From Candidatus Blautia stercoravium (GTDB lineage Bacteria > Bacillota > Clostridia > Lachnospirales > Lachnospiraceae), in contig DXFK01000198.1 in the NCBI GenBank assembly GCA_019114495.1, positions 1 through 60,915 on the forward strand: a stretch of 60,915 bases of DNA, read 5' to 3'. Shown piece after piece: positions 50,090 to 59,615 of the stretch (position 1 is its first letter; every line of letters begins with the position of its first letter). The notes beneath the pieces are model-generated. The model saw nothing but the letters and a program-made list of their open reading frames with translations. It was not told where the DNA came from and ran no database searches. Made by a program: the position numbers and the translations under genes.

Positions 50090-51619
50090 ATGGAAAATAC
50101 AAATCGCAGAAAAAAGATGAGTCCGGCGAAACGAAGAAAGAAGCGTATCCGGAAAGCGTTTCGGATTGCCGGAGAGGTACTGGTTGGAATTCAGATTCTT
50201 GCGACACTTGTTTTTATAGGCTTTACCTGGAGGCTGGGTATGGTTCCCACCAAATATCTGGCCGGTCTGGCAGGAATCCTTCTGGTATTTGCAGCCCTGT
50301 TGTTTACCATGCAGGTGGTTACCCGTGGAAAAGCTATTGTCAGTAAGCTCATCAGTGTTCTGATGTCAGCAGTGCTGCTTTTTGGTTCAGTTTATATGTA
50401 TCAGACGCATAATGCAGTAGAAGACATCAGTGGAGACAGTCTGGGCAAGCAGGTCAATAGTATGCTGGTAGTTGTCAGAAGCGATGACCCGGCCGAGAAG
50501 GTAAAGGACACCAAAGATTATATCTATGGTATTCAGCACGCAGAAGATGCAGAGGATACGGATGCAGCTATGGAGCGTGTGAATAAAGATGCCGGAACGG
50601 ATGTCATGACGGCAGAGTACAAGACTTTAAATGAGCAGGCAGCCGCTTTGTTGGACGGAAGCGTACAGGCCATTGTTTATAATGAAGGCTATGGCGGTAT
50701 TCTGGACGAGGTATATGAGGGATACAGCAGCCAGGTGAAAATTATTGCACAGTACAGCATTGAAACAGAAAGTGATGATAGTCAGCTGGTACAGGGTAAG
50801 GCTGCAGAGGTGAACGTCAAAGACGAAACCTTCAGCATGTACATCAGTGGTATTGATGTATATGGCCCGGTATCTTCCAAGAGTAGAAGCGATGTAAATA
50901 TTATTGCTACAGTAAATCCTACCACGAAACAGATTCTTCTGACTAACACACCGAGAGATTACTATGTAACCATCCCGGGCGTCAGCGGAGACAGCAAGGA
51001 CAAATTAACCCATGCAGGTATTTATGGTGTGGATAAGTCCATGGCAACTCTGGAAAACCTTTACGGTATTGAAATTCCGTTCTATGCCAGAGTCAATTTT
51101 ACATCTCTGATTACTATGGTAGACTCCATGGGAGGCATTGATGTGGAATCTGAGTACGCATTTACCACAAACGGAGATGGCGGCGCAGTCATCAGCGTAC
51201 AGCAGGGCACCAATCATTTCAACGGAAAACAGGCCCTGGCCTTTGCAAGAGAGCGTTACAACGTTCCAGGCGGAGATAATCAGAGAGGAAAAGACCAGAT
51301 GGCAGTTATCCAGGCCATGTTTAAGAAGATGATTACACCGGAAATGCTGGTAAAAGCCCCAAGTCTGATTTCAGAAGTCAGCGACAGCGTGGAAACCAAC
51401 ATGAGTATGGACCAGATTCAGAAGCTGATTCAGAGTCAGTTAAACAGCGGCGGAGACTGGACGATTAAGTCTGTTGCAGCAGAAGGAACAGGAGACAGCC
51501 AGTATTGTTATTCCATGCCGGGAACTGCATTGTACGTTATGCAGCCGGACCAGACTTCTGTGGACAACATCAAAGCGCTGATGCAGACCGTGAAAGACGG
51601 AGGAACACTTTCCGAATAA
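50090..51619 (+). CDS. LytR-CpsA-Psr (LCP) family cell-wall glycopolymer ligase
   Basis: A 509-residue membrane protein. A basic N-terminus (RRKKMSPAKRRKKRIRK) is followed by three hydrophobic segments in the first ~105 residues, then an extracellular part. The LCP catalytic domain spans about residues 245-425: SRSDVNIIATVNPTTKQILLTNTPRDYYV, with the Arg/Asp residues that bind pyrophosphate lipid, and ALAFARERYNVPGGDNQRG. LCP enzymes attach teichoic acids or polysaccharides to peptidoglycan. ATG 50090 follows AGAGGAG. The region between membrane and LCP domain (~115-240) is of a type often seen in clostridial LCPs. Confidence 0.92.
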   Translation: MENTNRRKKMSPAKRRKKRIRKAFRIAGEVLVGIQILATLVFIGFTWRLGMVPTKYLAGLAGILLVFAALLFTMQVVTRGKAIVSKLISVLMSAVLLFGSVYMYQTHNAVEDISGDSLGKQVNSMLVVVRSDDPAEKVKDTKDYIYGIQHAEDAEDTDAAMERVNKDAGTDVMTAEYKTLNEQAAALLDGSVQAIVYNEGYGGILDEVYEGYSSQVKIIAQYSIETESDDSQLVQGKAAEVNVKDETFSMYISGIDVYGPVSSKSRSDVNIIATVNPTTKQILLTNTPRDYYVTIPGVSGDSKDKLTHAGIYGVDKSMATLENLYGIEIPFYARVNFTSLITMVDSMGGIDVESEYAFTTNGDGGAVISVQQGTNHFNGKQALAFARERYNVPGGDNQRGKDQMAVIQAMFKKMITPEMLVKAPSLISEVSDSVETNMSMDQIQKLIQSQLNSGGDWTIKSVAAEGTGDSQYCYSMPGTALYVMQPDQTSVDNIKALMQTVKDGGTLSE

Positions 51620-51725
51620 GGATTTCCAGGAAAATCCGGAAAAACCGGTCTTGGCATACGGAATCATTCGTGTTATAGTATAAAACAGAATAAGAAAAAC
51701 ATTTCTGGCGAAAGCCAGGGACGAT

Positions 51726-51890
51726 ATATGATAGAGGTGCAGGTTTCAAGAGTATCCTTGTGCAGAGGCTGGGCAGTCGCAGAAGGAGAAAGGGGAAACT
51801 GCCGAAGAAGGGAAATCCGCCCGGGATTTTCCTTCTGGGACGCTGCAGAATATGCAGCGTACTGTCACAATATGTGGAGCGCTATCATCA
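51726..51890 (+). ncRNA. Lysine riboswitch aptamer (L box)
   Basis: The conserved L-box elements occur in order: GATAGAGGTGCAGG, AAGAGTA, GGGGAAACTGCCGAAG, CTTCTGGGAC, ACTGTCAC and GTGGAGCGCTATC. P1 is closed by ATGATAG (51728-51734) with CTATCAT (51882-51888). It is followed by an intrinsic terminator and an NhaC-family transporter gene, the known architecture for lysine-repressed uptake. High lysine should stabilise the aptamer and allow termination. Confidence 0.93.
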
Positions 51891-51916
51891 TTGGTCACAG
51901 TCATATGTTTATTGGC

Positions 51917-51966
51917 AAACCATGAGCGCGTTCTCCAAAAGGGAGTATCGTTCATGGTTTTTCTTA
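51917..51966 (+). terminator. Lysine riboswitch expression-platform terminator
   Basis: AAACCATGA and TCATGGTTT arms around a loop containing a second small stem, followed by TTCTT. It lies between the aptamer and the transporter start and is the switchable terminator. Confidence 0.85.
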
Positions 51967-52000
51967 TGCAAGAGTTTCATAAGAAAAGGAGAACAAAACA

Positions 52001-53617
52001 ATGACACAAAGAAGAAAAAAAGTCATGACAGTTCTCGTCACATTTGCGGCTCTGCTGCTTTTGATGACAGTGACTGTGTTTGCAGCCACCGGGGAGGAGC
52101 CAAAGCCCCATATGTATGCTACCTTCTGGTCCCTGATACCACCTGTGGTGGCCATTGCCTTGGCTCTGATTACAAAAGAAGTGTACAGCTCCCTGTTTGT
52201 AGGAATTTTAGTGGGGGCTTTGTTTTCCACAGACTTTCAGTTTGAGGGAACGGTTCTGAAAATCATAGACGAAGGCTTTATCCAGGTGCTTTCGGATTCT
52301 GCAAATGTGGGAATTCTGATTTTCCTGGTGATTCTGGGAACTATGGTCTGCATGATGAACCGGGCCGGAGGCTCCGCAGCTTTTGGGAAATGGGCAGGAA
52401 AGCACATCAAAACCAGAATTGGCGTCCAGATTGCCACCATTATTCTGGGAATCATGATTTTTGTAGATGATTATTTTAATTGCCTCACCGTGGGAAGCGT
52501 TATGCGTCCGGTAACCGACAGACATCAGGTGTCAAAAGCCAAATTATCATATTTGATAGATTCCACAGCTGCGCCGGTCTGCATTATTGCCCCGATTTCT
52601 TCCTGGGCAGCGGCAGTCAGCGGGTTTGTGGAAGGAGAGGACGGACTGTCTATTTTCATGCAGGCCATTCCTTATAACTTTTACGCACTGCTTACCATTT
52701 TTATGATGTTTACCGTGGTGCTCATGCAGGTGGATTTCGGCCCCATGGCCCTCCATGAAGCCAATGCCTTAAAAGGAGATATTTACACCTGCGGCAAACG
52801 TGCGGATGAAGAAAAAGAGACGGTAAAACCAAATCCCAGAGGAAAAGTTACGGACCTGGTAGTCCCCATTATTTTGCTGATTATCTGTTGTATTACGGGT
52901 ATGATTTACACGGGCGGTTTCTTTAGCGGAACAGATTTTGTAACTGCTTTTTCCCAGAGTGAAGCGTCTCTGGCTCTGTCTATCGGAAGCTTTTTTGCCT
53001 TTGTTTTCACCGTGATTTTCTATGCGGCAAGGAGAGTTCTGTCTTTCCGTGACTGCATGGACTGTATTCCCGAGGGCTTTAAGGCCATGGTACCGGCGAT
53101 CCTTATCCTGACTTTTGCATGGACGCTGAAAGCTATGACAGACAGTCTGGGTGCAGACGTTTTCGTGGCAACAGCCATGAAATCTGTAGCCGGAGGATTA
53201 CTGAATTTTCTTCCGGCAATTATTTTCCTGGTGGGCTGTGCCCTGGCGTTTGCCACAGGAACCTCCTGGGGAACCTTTGGTATTTTAATCCCCATTGTAG
53301 TGGCTGTTTTTGAAGGCAAAGACCCGCAGATGATGATTATTTCCATTTCTGCCTGCATGGCCGGCGCTGTGTGCGGAGACCACTGTTCACCCATTTCAGA
53401 CACTACCATTATGGCGTCTGCGGGAGCGCAGTGTAATCATGTCAACCATGTCACTACCCAACTTCCTTATGCCCTGACCGCAGCGGCAGTTTCCTTTGTA
53501 ACGTATATCATTGCCGGTTTTGTAAAAACGGCATGGATTGCTCTTCCGGCGGGGATTCTGCTGATGTTTGGAACTCTGCTGGTTATTAAGAAAAAATACA
53601 GCAGAAAGACGGCATAG
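52001..53617 (+). CDS. lysW: NhaC-family transporter under lysine riboswitch control, probable lysine importer
   Basis: A 538-residue membrane protein with about 11-12 helices, preceded by an apparent signal-like first helix (VLVTFAALLLLMTVTVFAATG). The family core is visible: FVDDYFNCLTVGSVMRPVTD, STAAPVCIIAPISSWAAAVSG and GDHCSPISDTTIMASAGAQC. Homologues are annotated Na+/H+ antiporters, but those placed behind L-box riboswitches have been predicted to carry lysine (LysW), which I follow here. AAAAGGAG precedes the ATG. Single-gene unit with its own terminator. Confidence 0.88.
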   Translation: MTQRRKKVMTVLVTFAALLLLMTVTVFAATGEEPKPHMYATFWSLIPPVVAIALALITKEVYSSLFVGILVGALFSTDFQFEGTVLKIIDEGFIQVLSDSANVGILIFLVILGTMVCMMNRAGGSAAFGKWAGKHIKTRIGVQIATIILGIMIFVDDYFNCLTVGSVMRPVTDRHQVSKAKLSYLIDSTAAPVCIIAPISSWAAAVSGFVEGEDGLSIFMQAIPYNFYALLTIFMMFTVVLMQVDFGPMALHEANALKGDIYTCGKRADEEKETVKPNPRGKVTDLVVPIILLIICCITGMIYTGGFFSGTDFVTAFSQSEASLALSIGSFFAFVFTVIFYAARRVLSFRDCMDCIPEGFKAMVPAILILTFAWTLKAMTDSLGADVFVATAMKSVAGGLLNFLPAIIFLVGCALAFATGTSWGTFGILIPIVVAVFEGKDPQMMIISISACMAGAVCGDHCSPISDTTIMASAGAQCNHVNHVTTQLPYALTAAAVSFVTYIIAGFVKTAWIALPAGILLMFGTLLVIKKKYSRKTA

Positions 53618-53633
53618 AAAAAGATTAAAAAAA

Positions 53634-53676
53634 GGAAAAGATGAAGTTGCTTTTTAGGACAGCTTCATCTTTTTGT
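53634..53676 (+). terminator. Terminator after lysW
   Basis: AAAAGATGAAG and CTTCATCTTTTT arms with further partial pairing (TTG/CAG) and a T-rich end. Confidence 0.82.
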
Positions 53677-53798
53677 TTTTCTGAAAAGTAAAACAGCAAT
53701 ATATCTAAAGTTTCCAGCAACATGACCCTAGCAATTTTTGAAAAATTTGTATATTCTAGGAGTACAGAGTAAGGCGAACTTGCGAAAGGAGAAAAAAC

Positions 53799-55964
53799 AT
53801 GAGCGACACAAATTTTAAAGGACGCGTTACCATTCCTACAGACGTGGACGTGGTACCGGAAACACTGGAACTGGTAAAAAGATGGGGCGCAGACGCTATC
53901 CGTGACTGTGACGGCACAGACTACCCGGAAGAGCTGAAAAACGTTGACGCAAAGGTATATTCCACCTATTACACTACAAGAAAGGACAATGCTTGGGCAA
54001 AAGCCAATCCGGAGGAAATCCAGCAGATGTATATTATGACGCCTTTCTACACGGCAGTGGAAAGCGAACTGTCCATTCATCTGATGAACCATTTATACCC
54101 GGATATGCTGAAAGTAAATTCCCACGATGATATCACACGCTGGTGGGAAGTCATGGACCGTACCACAGGAGAACCGCTTGAGCCATCCCAGTGGGAGTAC
54201 AGCGAAGAAACCGGAGATGTGACCATTCACAATGCAAAGGGATTTCATGACTATACCGTCAGCTTCCTGGCTTACATCATGTGGGACCCGGTACATATGT
54301 ACAATGCTGTGACAAACGGCTGGACAAACTTTGAAAAACAGATCACCTTTGATGTGCGTCAGCCGAAGACAAAAGAATATTCCATGAAACGTCTGCGCAA
54401 ATTCATTGCAGACAATCCACACGTAGACGTTATCCGTTATACCACCTTCTTCCACCAGTTTACCTTGATTTTTGATGAGCTGGCCAGAGAAAAATATGTA
54501 GACTGGTACGGATATTCCGCTTCTGTAAGTCCCTACATTCTGGAACAGTTTGAAAAAGAAGTGGGCTACAAATTCCGCCCGGAGTTTATCATTGACCAGG
54601 GCTACATGAACAATACCTACCGTATTCCTTCCAAAGAATTTCAGGATTTCCAGGCATTCCAGAGAAGAGAAGTTGCCAGACTGGCAAAAGAAATGGTAGA
54701 TATCACCCATGAGTGCGGCAAAGAAGCCATGATGTTTTTAGGAGATCACTGGATTGGTATGGAACCCTTTATGGACGAGTTTAAAAACATCGGTCTGGAT
54801 GCAGTGGTAGGAAGTGTGGGAAATGGTTCTACTCTTCGTCTGATCAGTGACATCAAAGGTGTAAAATATACAGAAGGCCGTTTCCTGCCGTATTTCTTCC
54901 CGGACACGTTCCACGAAGGCGGAGACCCGGTAAAAGAGGCAAAGGTAAACTGGGTAACAGCAAGACGTGCAATTTTAAGAAGCCCTATCGACCGTATCGG
55001 CTACGGCGGTTACCTGAAGCTGGCTATGGAGTTCCCGGAATTTATCGACTATGTAGAAAGCGTATGCAATGAATTCCGTACTTTATACGAAAACATCAAG
55101 GGAACCACTCCATACTGCATCAAAAAAGTGGCCGTATTAAACAGTTGGGGCAAAATGCGTGCGTGGGGAAATCACATGGTGCACCACGCTATTTACTACA
55201 AACAAAACTACTCTTACGCAGGCATTATAGAAGCGTTAAGCGGCGCACCATTTGACGTACAGTTTATCAGCTTTGACGACATCAGGGAAAATCCGGCTAT
55301 TCTGGACGATATTGACGTGGTATTAAACGTAGGCGGCGCTTACACCGCTTATACAGGCGGCGAAAACTGGGCGGACGAAACCATTGTAACGGCTGTGAAG
55401 AGATTCATTTACAACGGCGGAGGTTTCATCGGTGTAGGAGAGCCCACCGCTTACCAGCATGAAGGACGTTTCTTCCAGCTTGCAGGCGTTATGGGTGTGG
55501 AAAAAGAGACAGGCTTTACTTTAAACACAGACAAGTACAACTGGGAAGAGCATGAACACTTTATTACAGAAGACTGCAAAGGGGACGTGGACTTCGGAGA
55601 AGGCCAGAAAGCGATTTATGCTCTGCCGGAAACCACAATTATCAAGCAGACAGATAAAGAGGTACAGATGGCTGTCCATGAATTCGGAAAAGGAAGAAGC
55701 GTATACATCAGCGGACTTCCATACAGCTTTGAAAATAGCCGTGTGCTTTACCGCGCCATTATCTGGGCTTCCCATGACGAAGAAAACCTGCATAAATGGT
55801 TCTCCGACAACTACAATGTAGAAGTACATGCGTATGTGAAGAATGGAAAATACTGTGTGGTAAACAATACTTATGAACCACAGGATACCACAGTTTATAA
55901 AGGCGACGGAAGCAGCTTTGCACTGCATTTGGAGGCGAATGAAATTAAGTGGTATGAAATCTGA
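53799..55964 (+). CDS. 1,3-beta-galactosyl-N-acetylhexosamine phosphorylase, GH112
   Basis: A 721-residue cytoplasmic phosphorylase that cleaves galacto-N-biose or lacto-N-biose (from mucin or milk glycans) with phosphate to galactose-1-phosphate and the N-acetylhexosamine. Family hallmarks are GRVTIPTDVDVVPETLELVKRWGADAIRDCDGTD at the N-terminus and MFLGDHWIGMEPF around the general acid (D316 here, equivalent to D313 in bifidobacteria). The GH112 group also contains galactosyl-rhamnose phosphorylases, so substrate is not certain. GAAAGGAG precedes the ATG. No transporter or kinase genes of the pathway are adjacent. Confidence 0.92.
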   Translation: MSDTNFKGRVTIPTDVDVVPETLELVKRWGADAIRDCDGTDYPEELKNVDAKVYSTYYTTRKDNAWAKANPEEIQQMYIMTPFYTAVESELSIHLMNHLYPDMLKVNSHDDITRWWEVMDRTTGEPLEPSQWEYSEETGDVTIHNAKGFHDYTVSFLAYIMWDPVHMYNAVTNGWTNFEKQITFDVRQPKTKEYSMKRLRKFIADNPHVDVIRYTTFFHQFTLIFDELAREKYVDWYGYSASVSPYILEQFEKEVGYKFRPEFIIDQGYMNNTYRIPSKEFQDFQAFQRREVARLAKEMVDITHECGKEAMMFLGDHWIGMEPFMDEFKNIGLDAVVGSVGNGSTLRLISDIKGVKYTEGRFLPYFFPDTFHEGGDPVKEAKVNWVTARRAILRSPIDRIGYGGYLKLAMEFPEFIDYVESVCNEFRTLYENIKGTTPYCIKKVAVLNSWGKMRAWGNHMVHHAIYYKQNYSYAGIIEALSGAPFDVQFISFDDIRENPAILDDIDVVLNVGGAYTAYTGGENWADETIVTAVKRFIYNGGGFIGVGEPTAYQHEGRFFQLAGVMGVEKETGFTLNTDKYNWEEHEHFITEDCKGDVDFGEGQKAIYALPETTIIKQTDKEVQMAVHEFGKGRSVYISGLPYSFENSRVLYRAIIWASHDEENLHKWFSDNYNVEVHAYVKNGKYCVVNNTYEPQDTTVYKGDGSSFALHLEANEIKWYEI

Positions 55965-56003
55965 GAAAGTTCATTTTAAATAAGTATTTAAAATGGAAAA
56001 ATT

Positions 56004-56056
56004 CTGCAGTCCTTATCCGGCGTTTCCCGATTATGCCGGATAAGGACTGCAGTTTA
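56004..56056. terminator. Strong terminator between gh112 and an AraC gene
   Basis: Perfect 18-bp arms CTGCAGTCCTTATCCGGC and GCCGGATAAGGACTGCAG with a 13-base loop. The strongest hairpin in the window, serving converging genes. Confidence 0.9.
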
Positions 56057-56092
56057 TATGTCTTTTCTTCATCAGAGGAAAAACGAGTATAT

Positions 56093-56941
56093 TTACATAT
56101 CCGGCACATTTTGAGACGTTTTTTTCCTGTATTCATTAGGCGAGATCCCTGCAACCTTCTTAAACGTCTGTGAAAAATAAGACTGAGAGGAAAATCCCGT
56201 GATTTCGCCTATTTTTGTAACCGGATAATTGGTGGATTCCAGTAGATACCTGGCTTCCTCTACTCTGCGTCCAATCAGATAATTAATGGGAGAAATCCCT
56301 TTGTAGCTTTTAAACGCATGCACCAGGTAATATTTATTAATATGTACCAGAGAACTTAAAAACTCCAAAGTGATATCTTCTGCATAGTGCTCATTGATAT
56401 ACTGCTCCACCAGCTTACATTCCCGTGTGGTTTTCTGCTGGGGAGCAGTCAGAAGCTCCTGCCTGGTGCTGCGGGCTATAAAGAGCAGTATCAGCTCCAG
56501 GAGGTTCTGGCACACCGCTGTATAGTTTAAAGGCTGGCTCTGCACCTCATTTAACAGTGTGTCCAGATACCGGTGGATTTCCTGTTGGCCGGGGGGAAGG
56601 GAAAACAGGCTGTAGTCGTAAGGCGTTCCCTTCTGGGCGTAGCCAAACTGCACACCCTCGATTCCCAGGGCAATGTACTCCCAGGGGTTCTCACGGTTTC
56701 CCAGTTCCGTGTGCGGCGTGTTAGGGTTAATAAAAATCAAATCATTTTTCTGAACTGAAATTTTCTTACTGCCAATCTGAAAAAAACCGCTGCCCTTTGT
56801 GACGAAAAACAGCTCGGAAAAAGAGTGGGCATGTTCCATGCTGTGCCAGTCCCTGTCCGAAGTAGCACAGGTTACATATAAAAGCTGGGCCTTGGGGCGG
56901 TCCAGATTGTGAAAATCCAGAGAATAACGTTGGTTGCTCAT
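56093..56941 (-). CDS. AraC-family transcriptional regulator
   Basis: About 282 residues: N-terminal cupin (MEHAHSFSELFFVTKGSGFF; NPNTPHTELGNRENPWEY) and C-terminal AraC domain (VHINKYYLVHAFKSYKGISPINYLIGRRV; TGFSSQSYFSQTFKKVAGISP). The start is ambiguous: ATG 56941 is 12 bases from AAAGGAA, whereas an in-frame TTG at 56947 has better spacing. It converges on the GH112 gene, which is a reasonable but unproven target. Confidence 0.88.
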   Translation of the reverse strand: MSNQRYSLDFHNLDRPKAQLLYVTCATSDRDWHSMEHAHSFSELFFVTKGSGFFQIGSKKISVQKNDLIFINPNTPHTELGNRENPWEYIALGIEGVQFGYAQKGTPYDYSLFSLPPGQQEIHRYLDTLLNEVQSQPLNYTAVCQNLLELILLFIARSTRQELLTAPQQKTTRECKLVEQYINEHYAEDITLEFLSSLVHINKYYLVHAFKSYKGISPINYLIGRRVEEARYLLESTNYPVTKIGEITGFSSQSYFSQTFKKVAGISPNEYRKKTSQNVPDM

Positions 56942-57021
56942 AATCAATAGAAGTTCCTTTTACTTTTTATAAAGCTATTATAGCTGTTTTGGCAAAAGGA
57001 AACAAGGGGAAAGCCTGCAGC

Positions 57022-57801
57022 CTAGGAACGCAGATAGGCGCGCATGGCTTTTAAAGCATGTTTTTCCAGACGGCTGACCTGTGCCTGGGAAATGCCGATT
57101 TCCTGTGCAACTTCCATCTGCGTGCGTCCCTCATAAAACCGCATTTCAATGATATTTTTTTCCCGATCATCCAGACGCTTTAAAGCTTCCTTTAAAGACA
57201 AGTCTTCAATCCAGTTGTCTTCTTTATTCTTTTTGTCACTGATTTGGTCCATGACATACAGGGTGTCACCGCCTTCGGTATATACTGGTTCATACAGACT
57301 CACCGGGCTTTGGATGGCATCCAGGGCATAGACGATATCCTCTTTATCCATGCCGATTTCTTCGGCAATTTCTGTAATCGTGGGCTCTTTCTGGTGCTGC
57401 TTTACATAGTTTTCTCTGGCGTAAATGGCTTTGTAGGCCGTGTCCCGCAGGGAGCGGCTGACACGGATAGAATTGTTATCCCGCAGATAGCGGCGGATTT
57501 CTCCTATAATCATGGGAACTGCGTAGGTAGAAAACTTTACGTTTAGAGTGGTATCAAAGTTGTCAATGGCTTTGATAAGACCTACACAGCCAATTTGAAA
57601 CAAATCATCCACATTTTCGCTGCTGCTGGAAAAACGTTTGATAACGCTTAATACCAGCCGCAGATTTCCCTTAATGTACCGTTCTCTCGCTTCCATGTCA
57701 CCTGTTTTGATACGTGTAAACAACTGTTCCTTTTCCTCATTGGTAAGAACGGGAAGGCGTGCTGTATTGACGCCGCAGATTTCCACTTTGTTGAGTGCCA
57801 T
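57022..57801 (-). CDS. sigG: RNA polymerase sporulation sigma factor SigG
   Basis: A 259-residue sigma-70-family factor directing late forespore transcription. Features: the N-terminal NKVEICGVNTARLPVLT typical of SigG, region 2 (DLFQIGCVGLIKAIDNFDTTLNVKFSTYAVPMIIGEIRRYLRD), region 3 and region 4 HTH (RTQMEVAQEIGISQAQVSRLEKHAL). ATG 57801 follows TTGGAGG. In many Clostridia it lies behind spoIIGA-sigE; here it stands alone. It marks the genome as sporulating or derived from a spore-former. Confidence 0.95.
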   Translation of the reverse strand: MALNKVEICGVNTARLPVLTNEEKEQLFTRIKTGDMEARERYIKGNLRLVLSVIKRFSSSSENVDDLFQIGCVGLIKAIDNFDTTLNVKFSTYAVPMIIGEIRRYLRDNNSIRVSRSLRDTAYKAIYARENYVKQHQKEPTITEIAEEIGMDKEDIVYALDAIQSPVSLYEPVYTEGGDTLYVMDQISDKKNKEDNWIEDLSLKEALKRLDDREKNIIEMRFYEGRTQMEVAQEIGISQAQVSRLEKHALKAMRAYLRS

Positions 57802-57972
57802 AGCAAGAATCCTCCAATCATGTAGTTTCAGCATCTACTAAAAAGATTCTCCCAAGAATGAGACAATATACCAAAGCGGGGAAAATTTCATAAAGTTTTA
57901 GTCCTTGACAAAGGAGAAAACAGGCTTGTATCTCTGTAGAAGCCATGATATGCTTTTTGAGAGGTGGACGAA

Positions 57973-58653
57973 ATGAAAATTTTACTTATTGAGGATGACA
58001 AGGGACTGCGTACGGGAATTTCCTTTGCACTCTCTCAGGAAGGCTATGAGGTATGGGAGGCTGGAACAGCCAAAGAAGGTTATGCTCTTTTTGAAAGAGA
58101 GCAGCCAAAAGCTGTTTTAATGGACTTGAATCTGCCGGATATGGACGGGGTTTTACTGTGCAGAAAGATACGGGAAATCTCCCGTGTACCGGTGCTAATG
58201 GTGACAGCCGGAGACATGGAGACAGACGAACTTCTGGGGCTGGAAAGCGGGGCAGACGATTATATTACCAAGCCTTTTTCCATAGCCGTACTGAAACTGC
58301 GCCTGAAAAAACTGATGGAAAGAGAAAAAAAACAGCCGAAAAAAGACGGTCGGATAAAGTCCGGAAACTTGTGTATGGACACAGATTTCATGAAAATATG
58401 GGTGGGAAAAGAAGAAATCGAATGTAGTATGACAGAGTATAAACTGCTGAAATATTTCCTGGAAAATCGGGGACAGGTGCTCACACAAAATCAGATTTTA
58501 GAGGCTGTCTGGGACTGTAGAGGACGGTATGTCAATGCGAATACGCTGCAGGTCAACATAGGAAGACTGCGGAAAAAACTGGAGGGTGCAGGCTGTACTT
58601 CTTCGGTGAAAACCATTCACGGTATCGGTTATCTGTGGGAGGAGGAAGGATGA
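57973..58653 (+). CDS. OmpR-family response regulator of the third ABC-linked two-component system
   Basis: A 226-residue regulator: LIEDDKGLR, phosphoacceptor in VLMDLNLPDMDG, conserved K in DDYITKPF, winged helix ending KTIHGIGYLWEE. I prefer ATG 57973 (AGAGGTGG upstream) to the in-frame GTG at 57964, which falls in the ribosome site. It overlaps the kinase gene by 4 bases. Direct TGTCAG repeats ahead of the ABC gene are its likely binding site. Confidence 0.93.
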   Translation: MKILLIEDDKGLRTGISFALSQEGYEVWEAGTAKEGYALFEREQPKAVLMDLNLPDMDGVLLCRKIREISRVPVLMVTAGDMETDELLGLESGADDYITKPFSIAVLKLRLKKLMEREKKQPKKDGRIKSGNLCMDTDFMKIWVGKEEIECSMTEYKLLKYFLENRGQVLTQNQILEAVWDCRGRYVNANTLQVNIGRLRKKLEGAGCTSSVKTIHGIGYLWEEEG

Positions 58654-59567
58654 CAGCAGAAGTATTTGTAGGTATCTGTCTGGGAACTGCAGCAGTGGGA
58701 ATTGCTTTGGGTTTGGGAAGTTTTCTGTATTACCGCCGTCAGCTTCGTGTGTTTTCGGAGGTTTTAAATGCTTTTGAAAAGACGGGAGAACTGGTGGAAA
58801 AAGAGAACCGGGAGACCATGGAATCCAAGCTTATCAGCCGCCTGTGCCGGGTATTAAAGCGCAGCAGACAGAGGGAAGAACAGGCTGGAAAAGAGAAACA
58901 GGAAATCGCAGAATTGCTTTCCGATATTTCTCATCAGCTTAAAACACCCCTTGCCAATATTCTGCTGAATACGGAAATTTTAAAAGAGGGGAAGTTAAGC
59001 AGCAAGGACCAGCGGCAGTTTCTGCTGCGGAATCAGGAGCAGGCAGAAAAAATGCAGTGGCTCATGAAAACACTGGTGAAAGCCTCACGGATTGAGCAGG
59101 GAATTCTGGTGTTTGATACGTTTATGGCCCCTCTTACGGAGACTCTGGCCAGAAGTATCAGTGCAGTTTACGCCCTGGCAAAGGAAAAACAGATTTCCAT
59201 AGAAACGGAAAAAGTAGAGGAATGTACGCCTGTCCACAATCCCAAATGGACGGCAGAGGCCATAGGAAATATTCTGGAAAATGCAGTGAAATACAGTCCG
59301 AAAGGCAGCCATATTTTTATAGAAACAACGGTAATGGAATTGTATGTGCAGGTGAAAATTACGGATGAGGGACCCGGTATCTGCGAGGCAGAATACAACC
59401 GGATTTTCCGCCGGTTTTACCGTGGAAAACAGGCGGAGCAGCAGGAGGGCAGCGGCCTTGGCCTTTATCTGGCGCAGGTGATTTTACAAAGTGAAAAAGG
59501 ATATATTACAGTCGCCAAAGGCAGGAGAGGCGGGGCGTGTTTCTCGGTTTTTCTGCTTCTTGGGTGA
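58650..59567 (+). CDS. Sensor histidine kinase with a single N-terminal membrane helix
   Basis: A 305-residue kinase. One membrane helix (about residues 4-25) and almost no extracellular part; a charged linker; H-box DISHQLKTPLANILLNTEIL; N-box GNILENAVKYSPKG; G-boxes DEGPGICEAEYN and GSGLGLYLAQVIL. With so little outside the cell it probably reads its signal through the neighbouring ABC transporter, as in Bce-like systems. ATG 58650 overlaps the regulator's TGA. Confidence 0.92.
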   Translation: MTAEVFVGICLGTAAVGIALGLGSFLYYRRQLRVFSEVLNAFEKTGELVEKENRETMESKLISRLCRVLKRSRQREEQAGKEKQEIAELLSDISHQLKTPLANILLNTEILKEGKLSSKDQRQFLLRNQEQAEKMQWLMKTLVKASRIEQGILVFDTFMAPLTETLARSISAVYALAKEKQISIETEKVEECTPVHNPKWTAEAIGNILENAVKYSPKGSHIFIETTVMELYVQVKITDEGPGICEAEYNRIFRRFYRGKQAEQQEGSGLGLYLAQVILQSEKGYITVAKGRRGGACFSVFLLLG

Positions 59568-59580
59568 CAAAAGCGGAAGG

Positions 59581-59610
59581 AGTTCTGACAGTTTTGTCAG
59601 AACTTTTTTG
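59581..59610 (+). terminator. Terminator between the kinase and ABC genes
   Basis: Perfect arms AGTTCTGACA and TGTCAGAACT, GTTT loop, followed by six Ts. It insulates the two-component operon from the transporter operon. Confidence 0.9.
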
Positions 59611-59615
59611 GAAAC

